Shown: piece after piece, positions 44,050 to 49,361 of the stretch
How the letters are laid out: each line of letters begins with the position of its first letter
How positions within the stretch are numbered: the stretch's first letter is position 1
Assembly (NCBI GenBank): GCA_024638645.1
Contig: JAHEJX010000018.1
Location: forward strand, 1-49,361
Direction: 5' to 3'
DNA: 49,361 nucleotides
Source of the DNA: Actinomycetes bacterium
Lineage (GTDB): Bacteria; Actinomycetota; Acidimicrobiia; Spongiisociales; UBA5794
Made by a program: the position numbers and the translations under genes
The notes under the pieces: model-generated
Databases searched by the model: none
The model's input: the letters and a program-made list of their open reading frames with translations, nothing else
What the model was told of the DNA's origin: nothing

Positions 44050-45497
44050 CAGCCGCCCCCCACGTCTTCGACGACCCAGGTGTCTTTCGAACCACCGCCT
44101 TGCGAGCTGTTGACGATCAGGCTTCCTTCCTGCAGTGCCACCCTGGTCAGGCCGCCCGGGACGACCTTGATGGTTTCGCCTGTGACCACGAAGGGCCGCA
44201 GATCGATATGTCGGGCAGCGATCTCGCCTCCCACATACGTTGGGTGTGTGGACAACTCCACAACTTCCTGTGCGATGTAGTTGCGCGGGTTGGCCTCGAT
44301 GTCCTTTCGCGCCTGGGCCAGCTCTTTCGCCGATGCGCTGCGCCCGATGACGATGCCGTATCCGCCAGCCTCCGCAACCGGTTTGACGACCAACTCGTCG
44401 ATCCGGTCGAGAACCATGGATCGCTGCTCGTCATCCCACAGCACATAGGTAGTGGCATTCGGCAGGATCGGATCTTCTCCGGTGTAGTACTTGATGAGGT
44501 CTGGCACATAGGGATAGACGGCTTTGTCATCCGCGACGCCATTGCCGATGGCGTTGGCAACGGCGACGTTGCCGGCTCGAATCGCGCCGAGTAGACCGGG
44601 CACCCCGACGACCGATGTCCGATTGAATACGACGGGGTCGATGAACTCGTCGTCGATACGGCGATAGATCACGTCGACACGCTCAAAACCCCTGGTTGTA
44701 CGCATGAAGACCTGGTGATCATTGACGACGAGGTCCCCGCCTTCGACGAGCTCAACGCCCATGCGCCTGGCGAGGAACGTGTGCTCGAAGTAGGCCGAGT
44801 TGTAAACGCCCGGTGTCAGCACAACCACTGTCGGATCAGCGACGTGAGTTGGCGCCTGATGACGGAGTGCGGCAAGCAACATCGACCCGTAATCGTCGAC
44901 AGGCCGCACCGTGTATTTTTCGAACAGCCTCGGAAAGGCGCGTCGCATTGCTGCGCGGTTTTCTACTACGTATGAAACGCCACTCGGCACCCGCAGGTTG
45001 TCCTCGAGCACGCGATACACGCCGAAGTCGTCGCGAACGAGGTCGATGCCCGCAACAACGCAACGCGCCTGCTCGGTGACTTCGACGCCGACTGCCGCTC
45101 GCTTGAAACCGTCGGAGCTGAGCACGACCCACTCGGGAATGATTCCGTCACGGATGGCAGCGCGCTCGCCGACGTAGATATCCTCGAGGAATGTGTTGAG
45201 GCCCTTGGTTCGTTGGATGAGGCCGGCTTCCACCATTCCCCACTCCGGAGAGGGGATGATTCGTGGCAGCAGGTCGATCGGCCAGGTTCGCTCGATTCCC
45301 TCGTCCCCGCCGTACACGGCGAAGGTGATTCCCAGGTTGCGCAATGTTGCATCGGTGAGCCGGGCGCGGTCTTCCATGTCGCCTGGGGTGAGCTCGCGAA
45401 GTCGGTCGAGCAGAGGTTGGTAGTGGCGCCTGGCGCCGTCATCCGCGAACACCTCGCAGAAGCCTGGCCCCGGTCGATAGTCGTCGAGTATTCCCAC
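44049..45497 (-). CDS. Circularly permuted type 2 ATP-grasp protein
   Basis: A 482-aa enzyme of the permuted ATP-grasp family, which makes carboxylate-amine bonds through an acyl-phosphate. Features are GITFAVYGGDEGIERTWPID, VLEDNLRVPSGVSYVVENR (about 163-181), DELVVKPVAEAGGYGIVIG (about 366-384; nucleotide lysine and Gly loop) and HIDLRPFVV. It is the first gene of the three-gene set with alpha-E and transglutaminase-like proteins. The ATG start is followed by the typical opening. A divergent or isolated promoter should lie in 45498-45616, where nothing clear is seen. Product unknown, predicted to be a peptide or amide. Confidence 0.93.
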   Translation of the reverse strand: MGILDDYRPGPGFCEVFADDGARRHYQPLLDRLRELTPGDMEDRARLTDATLRNLGITFAVYGGDEGIERTWPIDLLPRIIPSPEWGMVEAGLIQRTKGLNTFLEDIYVGERAAIRDGIIPEWVVLSSDGFKRAAVGVEVTEQARCVVAGIDLVRDDFGVYRVLEDNLRVPSGVSYVVENRAAMRRAFPRLFEKYTVRPVDDYGSMLLAALRHQAPTHVADPTVVVLTPGVYNSAYFEHTFLARRMGVELVEGGDLVVNDHQVFMRTTRGFERVDVIYRRIDDEFIDPVVFNRTSVVGVPGLLGAIRAGNVAVANAIGNGVADDKAVYPYVPDLIKYYTGEDPILPNATTYVLWDDEQRSMVLDRIDELVVKPVAEAGGYGIVIGRSASAKELAQARKDIEANPRNYIAQEVVELSTHPTYVGGEIAARHIDLRPFVVTGETIKVVPGGLTRVALQEGSLIVNSSQGGGSKDTWVVEDVGGG

Positions 45498-45616
45498 CGG
45501 GCGAGCCTAGAACGTCTCTCGCCTCGCCAATCTCTCACCGGGCGACCTTCCAGCCCAACTTGCAACCGGATTGCCGCTCCAGGGGTCCAATGCATGCATC
45601 TACGCGTGCGCAATGA

Positions 45617-46387
45617 TCATTGGGACAGGTCGCCGTGGGGTTCAATCGATATCTTGCGTATCTGCGCATCAAGTTCCGGCGGTATCACCGCGTCTGAGTC
45701 TCGCAAACCGCCCAACTTCTCTCGAGCGTCTACAAGCGCTGCATACAACGGCGGACAAGTCGGACAAATCTCCAGGTGGGACTCGACTAGCTCGGCCCTA
45801 TCTCGTTGGAGCGTGCCGTTGATGTAGTCCGAAACATGCTGACGGGCATCCCAGCAACGCATGGGTACTCCTTCGAGTTGGCGGCGGCGCTCGTGGCCAT
45901 CTGCGAGCGCTGTAACGAGAGCCATACGACCGCGGCGGAGTCGCTGTTTGGCTGCGGCAAGGCCGACATCCATGAGCTCGGCGACCTCGCGCACCTTCCA
46001 GCCCTCGATGTCATGCAGCACGACGACAGTCCTGTAGATGAACGGCAGCCTGGCCAGCGCGTCCTCGAGCTCTTCGCGGGTTTCCGTGCGGACCGCGATC
46101 GCTCCCGGATCGACGGTGTATCCGTCATCCATCCATCGTTCCTCGACTTGTTCAACCACCACTTCGTGACTGGCCCGCCTGGCCCTGTCGACGGCGATGT
46201 TGTGGAGGATACGGCGCAGCCAGGTCCTCACCGGAGCATCGCCTCGATACTGATCTGAGCGCTCCAACGCCCGGATGAATGTGTCCTGCACCAAATCCGC
46301 GGCGAGCTCCGGATCCCTGGTGATGGTGAGTGCGAAGCGGTATAGCGGCTGGGCGTGGTCGGCGAGACCCGGCAGCACGGCAGTCAT
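45617..46387 (-). CDS. ECF sigma factor with C-terminal anti-sigma-type zinc-binding (ZAS/zf-HC2) domain
   Basis: A 256-aa protein. Residues about 12-80 are sigma region 2 (LYRFALTITRDPELAADLVQDTFIRAL...VRTWLRRILHNIAVDRAR). Residues about 107-160 are region 4 (ALARLPFIYRTVVVLHDIEGWKVREVAELM...AAAKQRLRRGR). After a short linker, residues 176-225 form a zinc-binding anti-sigma-like domain: C178 (MRCWDARQHVSDYINGTL) and H204-x3-C208-x2-C211 (HLEICPTC). Normally that domain is a separate downstream gene. The ATG at 46387 overlaps the thioredoxin-like gene stop by 4 bases. The operon is DUF2892, DUF983-like, thioredoxin, sigma, which suggests redox or metal control of the sigma factor. Confidence 0.9.
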   Translation of the reverse strand: MTAVLPGLADHAQPLYRFALTITRDPELAADLVQDTFIRALERSDQYRGDAPVRTWLRRILHNIAVDRARRASHEVVVEQVEERWMDDGYTVDPGAIAVRTETREELEDALARLPFIYRTVVVLHDIEGWKVREVAELMDVGLAAAKQRLRRGRMALVTALADGHERRRQLEGVPMRCWDARQHVSDYINGTLQRDRAELVESHLEICPTCPPLYAALVDAREKLGGLRDSDAVIPPELDAQIRKISIEPHGDLSQ

Positions 46388-46812
46388 CGGCCCGAACCGC
46401 CCAGCAAACTCCATGCGACAAGACCGGCTCCGACGGCGATCAGTGGCCATGCCGGTCCCAACAGTGCCCCCGTCGCAATCAGCGCTGCGCCGCTGCCGCC
46501 ACGCAGCATGCGGTCGGTGCCACCGAGGGCAAAGGATGTCGAACCGTGCGCCGCCGCGGCGAACAGTTGCCGCAGCTCGGCCGGGCTGCGGCGCCCGGTT
46601 ACGCGAAACAACTCTCGCTCCCCGTGCTTTGCGATGATCGTCGGGACGGCCATGACGCCGAGTTTGGCAGCCACCTCGGGCGAGTCGGCCAGGTTCACCT
46701 TCTCGACCACCACCCGTCCCTCGAACTCGGCTGCGATGTCATCCACGGAAGGCGCCATGGCCTTGCATTCCGCGCACCATGACGCCCATAGGTATACCAA
46801 GACGCCACTCAT
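46384..46812 (-). CDS. Thioredoxin-fold protein with C-terminal membrane segment
   Basis: A 142-aa protein. The thioredoxin fold (1-90) has active site W-C13-A-E-C16 and the cis-proline loop VMAVPTIIAKHGE. Residues about 105-140 are a hydrophobic Gly/Ala-rich hairpin (two short membrane passes), so the active site is anchored at the membrane, most likely facing the cytoplasm since there is no signal peptide. It overlaps the upstream gene by 4 bases (46809-46812) and the sigma factor by 4 bases downstream, so the operon is tightly coupled. A role in reducing the sigma factor's zinc ligands is an inference. Confidence 0.88.
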   Translation of the reverse strand: MSGVLVYLWASWCAECKAMAPSVDDIAAEFEGRVVVEKVNLADSPEVAAKLGVMAVPTIIAKHGERELFRVTGRRSPAELRQLFAAAAHGSTSFALGGTDRMLRGGSGAALIATGALLGPAWPLIAVGAGLVAWSLLGGSGR

Positions 46813-47204
46813 GGTCGCGCTGGAGGGTCGAAGCGGTGCAGCAGTCGCAGCATCAGGCCCTTTGCATAGCGATACCCGGCGATGGGTACGAGCACGGCGA
46901 GAGCCACCCCTCCGGCAGTCACCCACCAAGGGCCCTCACCGCCTGTTGCGACCAGGCCGAGCGCTGTCCAGCCGACCACAGCCGCTATTGCGAACCAGGT
47001 GTTGAGCCACATTGCCGCCAACCAGCCGTGGCGCTCGAGATCCATTCCACACGATGGGCAGGCCGACGCCGTGTCCCACCACGTTCGCCATAGGCGCCGT
47101 TCCCTGCACGCCGGACATGCCGGTCCACGGCGGAGGTGGGATGCGCGAAGGGCAGGCCCGGGTCGGGGCCCGCCCTTCGCCGGCTGGGAGACGGGAGTGG
47201 ACAA
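46809..47204 (-). CDS. DUF983-like zinc-ribbon membrane protein
   Basis: A 131-aa protein. Residues about 30-55 hold two CxxC knuckles (ACPACRERRLWRTWW...ACPSCGMDLERHGW), a zinc ribbon. Two membrane helices follow (about 65-85 and 92-112) and a basic end (YAKGLMLRLLHRF), the layout of DUF983. Function unknown. The best start in frame is TTG at 47204, directly after the stop of the DUF2892 gene, with no strong ribosome-binding site; the true start could be inside the first 25 residues. Confidence 0.72.
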   Translation of the reverse strand: MSTPVSQPAKGGPRPGPALRASHLRRGPACPACRERRLWRTWWDTASACPSCGMDLERHGWLAAMWLNTWFAIAAVVGWTALGLVATGGEGPWWVTAGGVALAVLVPIAGYRYAKGLMLRLLHRFDPPARP

Positions 47205-47429
47205 TTAGACGCCGGCGAGTTCCTGTGACTCCGCGTTGGTGCGGAATCCGAATACTGCATACACGGGGCACCAGCCGAGGAGCCCGGTCGCCAGCGGGAC
47301 GAATCCGAGATACTGAAAGACGGTGCCCCACGCGCCCTCGACGACGCCACCCCAACCGAGGGCCAGCAGCACGATGCCTAGGACGACCCGCCCAATGCGA
47401 TCCCACGATGCCTCATTCATGAACTTCAT
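47205..47429 (-). CDS. DUF2892 (YgaP-like) membrane protein
   Basis: A 74-aa protein with two membrane helices (about 14-30 and 38-58) joined by a tight turn, matching DUF2892, seen in YgaP and many small proteins. The sequence GLLGWCPVYAVFG is the family's characteristic second-helix segment with its single Cys. It is the first gene of the operon. The ATG follows AAGGAGAAGCC. DUF2892 proteins often accompany sulfur or redox genes, which agrees with the thioredoxin two genes downstream. Confidence 0.88.
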   Translation of the reverse strand: MKFMNEASWDRIGRVVLGIVLLALGWGGVVEGAWGTVFQYLGFVPLATGLLGWCPVYAVFGFRTNAESQELAGV

Positions 47430-47505
47430 GGCTTCTCCTTCGTCTCTCTTTCAAGCCATCCCCTCCAAGACGAACGAAGCTGCGAAATGGATACCGGTTT
47501 TGCTG

Positions 47506-47525
47506 GTTTATCCGTCGTTTATCCG
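47506..47525 (+). promoter_or_regulatory. Direct repeat GTTTATCCG x2, candidate operator
   Basis: GTTTATCCG occurs at 47506-47514 and 47517-47525, exactly one helical turn (11 bases) apart, in the 215-base divergent region between the DUF2892 operon and the cupredoxin gene. Direct repeats at this spacing are typical of OmpR-type or other tandem-binding regulators. No match to the CTYCACATT repeats at 17 kb, so a different regulator. Confidence 0.4.
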
Positions 47526-47644
47526 AGAGCTAGCCCGCGTTTTCCAACTCATCCATACGGTGTAGTTCGAGAGGATGAAAACCGAACCGTGATTGTGACC
47601 AACTTCCCTATCTCGGCCCCCGCGGCGGCACAGAAGATCACCCC

Positions 47645-49361
47645 ATGAATCGCACTGCACGCAAGCTCAACCGAAGGATCGGCCGATTGTCACGAGTGCT
47701 TCTAACCGTCTTGTTGGTGGCAGTGCTTTCTCCGATGGCAACAGCGATTGCCGCAGACGCCACCATCTCGATCAGCAGCAATTTGCAGCCCCGCGAGCTG
47801 ACGGTCGGTCCCGGTGTCACAGTCGAGTGGATCAATAACGACGCCGAGCGACATCGAATGAGGACGGTCGGCGGACCGGAGGAATTCGACAGCGGCAATC
47901 TCGACCCGGGAGAGTCCTTTACGTTCAACTTCGCGTTCGAAGGTGAGTATCGCTACGTCGACGAGCGGGACGAGGACAATGTTGCCTATCACGGCAAGAT
48001 CATCGTCACGAGCGATCCAGGAGGTCCGGGCGACCCTCCGCCGCCCCCTCCGGCAGCAAGCGACGTTGACATCATCGACGATTCCTTCCGCCCCGCCAGC
48101 ATCACGATCGCCGCAGGCGGATCCGTCACGTGGCTGAACCGTGACAGGGAGCACACCGTCACTGCCCGCGACCGCTCGTGGGACAGCGGCATCTTCGATG
48201 CGGGCGGAACCTATACCCGCTCGTTCAACACTGCGGGCACGTATGAGTACTTCTGCATCATTCACCCGGAGATGGTGGGAACCGTCAGCGTTACAGGCGA
48301 TCCGGGCGAGCCGCCGCCACCTCCGCCCCCGCCCCCGCCGCCGCCACCTCCGGGTTCGGGGGACATCACGATCGTGGACTTCGCATACGAGCCGCAGTCC
48401 GTGTCTGTTGAACCCGGAACCACGCTGACCTGGGTCAATGCCGGGGAGGCGCCTCACACGGTGACCAGGGTCAACGGCGGCTTCGACTCAGGCTTCCTAT
48501 TCACCGGAGACACCTACTCACGCACCTTCAGCAGCGCCGGCACGTTCGACTACTTCTGCACGCTCCACCCCGAGATGACCGCAACAGTCACGGTGACCGG
48601 TGAGGGGGGCAACCCGCCACCGCCACCGCCCCCGCCACCGCCCCCGCCTCCTCCGCAGCCTCCGGGGAGTGGCGACATCACGATCGTCGACAATGACTAC
48701 CAACCGGGAGTCCTTGCGATCGATGTCGGCACGTCCGTGACCTGGGTCAATGCCGGTGCACTGCCGCACACCGTCACTGCTTCCGGATCGTTCGACAGCG
48801 GGATCCTGCTGGCCGGCGAGACGTATACGAGAACGTTCAATGCCGCCGGGTCGTTCACATACATATGCACAATCCACCCTGAGATGGTCGCCTCAGTATC
48901 GGTGAGCGATGGATCAGGGACGCCTCCGCCACCTCCTCCGCCGCCACCTCCACCCCCGCCGCCACCTCCACCCCCGCCCGGTGGCGGTGATGTCGCCATT
49001 ATCGACAACGCGTACCGGCCTGCGACCTACCGAGTCGCGGTCGGAGGAACAGTCAGCTGGGTCAATGCCGGTGAATTGCCACATACCGTCACCTCGAGCA
49101 GTGGGAGCTTCGACTCCGGATTCATGAACGCGGGCGATACATACCGCAGAACTTTCAACGCAGCCGGCACCTATGCCTATGTCTGTACCTTGCATCCGGA
49201 GATGACCGGCGTGGTCGTTGTCGGGGAAGGCGGAACACCGCCGCCTCCAACGACACCGCCCAATCCGGTGGACCCCCCCGCGCCGCTACCGGTCGGGCCT
49301 TCCGATGTCGAAATGATTGATAACGAATACCTGCCAAACGACCTCTCCGTCACTGTTGGGC
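47645..49361 (+). CDS. Exported multi-cupredoxin protein with polyproline linkers (3' end outside window)
   Basis: An open frame from ATG 47645 to the end of the window (572 codons, no stop). An N-terminal signal peptide (basic start, hydrophobic LLTVLLVAVL, cleavage near 37) leads into at least five cupredoxin domains of about 80-90 residues plus the start of a sixth. Domain 1 (about 38-122) lacks the copper cysteine. Domains 2-5 each keep a His in HTVT and the C-x-x-H-P-E-M cluster; in domain 2 the ligands are H170, C204, H207 and M210, a type 1 copper site. Linkers of 6, 14, 14 plus 2, and 19 prolines separate the domains. Probably a surface or envelope electron-transfer or copper-holding array. 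Divergent from the DUF2892/sigma operon. Confidence 0.9.
   Translation, partial: MNRTARKLNRRIGRLSRVLLTVLLVAVLSPMATAIAADATISISSNLQPRELTVGPGVTVEWINNDAERHRMRTVGGPEEFDSGNLDPGESFTFNFAFEGEYRYVDERDEDNVAYHGKIIVTSDPGGPGDPPPPPPAASDVDIIDDSFRPASITIAAGGSVTWLNRDREHTVTARDRSWDSGIFDAGGTYTRSFNTAGTYEYFCIIHPEMVGTVSVTGDPGEPPPPPPPPPPPPPPGSGDITIVDFAYEPQSVSVEPGTTLTWVNAGEAPHTVTRVNGGFDSGFLFTGDTYSRTFSSAGTFDYFCTLHPEMTATVTVTGEGGNPPPPPPPPPPPPPPQPPGSGDITIVDNDYQPGVLAIDVGTSVTWVNAGALPHTVTASGSFDSGILLAGETYTRTFNAAGSFTYICTIHPEMVASVSVSDGSGTPPPPPPPPPPPPPPPPPPPGGGDVAIIDNAYRPATYRVAVGGTVSWVNAGELPHTVTSSSGSFDSGFMNAGDTYRRTFNAAGTYAYVCTLHPEMTGVVVVGEGGTPPPPTTPPNPVDPPAPLPVGPSDVEMIDNEYLPNDLSVTVG
48311..48979 (+). repeat. Polyproline-coding tracts within tandem cupredoxin repeats
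   Basis: Pure proline-codon runs occur at 48035-48052 (6 codons), 48311-48352 (14), 48614-48655 (14, then Gln and 2 Pro) and 48923-48979 (19). All four proline codons are mixed. The largest tract contains a tandem duplication of a CCGCCGCCACCTCCACCCCC-like unit (around 48938-48976), a sign of slippage or unequal exchange. The surrounding domain-plus-linker unit is about 310 bases and recurs in the same order. Confidence 0.85.

Noticed and set aside
45587..45623. Inverted CCAATG...CATTGG with nested ATGCATGCAT and ATGATCAT palindromes at the end of the sigma gene
   Set aside because: The outer stem is only 6 bp with an irregular interior; too weak to call a terminator or operator.
48938..48976. 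Proline-codon tandem duplication considered as a possible assembly error
   Set aside because: The frame is kept and neighbouring linkers have similar tracts, so it is treated as genuine; raw reads would settle the exact length.

Overview
This window is a compact, GC-rich stretch of bacterial chromosome with about 46 protein genes. Many start at GTG, and neighbours often overlap by 1-4 bases. Gene content points to Actinomycetota: an actinobacterial-type DinB-like (TIGR03086) protein, MMPL-type RND transporter, DUF4349 lipoprotein, cyclase-STAND regulator and a SoxR-type MerR with SDR and QueA-like partners. An uncultured Acidimicrobiia-like lineage would fit, but no marker gene (rRNA, rpoB) is present, so the class is a guess. 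I saw no tRNA, rRNA, CRISPR array, insertion sequence or prophage. No gap between genes exceeds about 290 bases.

Layout. 1-12.2 kb: end of a GNAT gene, an acyl-CoA dehydrogenase, a convergent MMPL exporter, an adenylate-cyclase/STAND regulator, a full-length pyruvate:ferredoxin oxidoreductase coupled to a dihydroorotate-dehydrogenase-like gene, and a small Tat-type exported protein. 12.3-15.3 kb: a minus-strand cassette of three unfamiliar soluble proteins and a fourth small one. 15.4-21.5 kb: a DUF4349 lipoprotein divergent from a small membrane protein, an OmpR/EnvZ-type two-component system and a PEP-synthase/rifampin-phosphotransferase-like enzyme. The divergent region carries direct repeats that look like the response regulator's own site, and a dispersed GATACC repeat. 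21.5-24.2 kb: DUF6512 and HupE/UreJ membrane proteins, and two adjacent PlsY-like proteins with altered acyltransferase motifs. 24.4-27.8 kb: a secreted RTX + lectin + M23 peptidase, a GPH sugar symporter and a permuted NlpC/P60-like protein.

27.8-31.4 kb: a hydrolase-OsmC fusion and a SoxR-like regulator facing a SDR + QueA-like operon across a promoter with the 19-bp spacer typical of MerR control. 31.4-41.6 kb: mostly metabolism (6-phosphogluconate dehydrogenase, DUF4342 protein, methyltransferase with a coupled 59-aa basic protein, GNAT, TIGR03086 protein, PhyH oxygenase, quinone-oxidoreductase-like enzyme, dimethylglycine-dehydrogenase-like flavoprotein, sucrose-phosphorylase-like GH13). 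41.6-45.5 kb: a secreted protein and the ATP-grasp / alpha-E / transglutaminase operon. 45.6-47.4 kb: an envelope/redox operon (DUF2892, DUF983-like, membrane-linked thioredoxin, ECF sigma factor with a built-in ZAS-type zinc-binding domain). Divergent from it is a large exported protein with tandem type-1 copper cupredoxin domains separated by polyproline linkers, which runs off the right end.

Best candidates for something undescribed: the polyproline multi-cupredoxin beside the sigma-ZAS operon, the three-gene cassette at 12.9-15.3 kb, the SoxR-controlled SDR/QueA-like pair, and the tandem PlsY-like pair.
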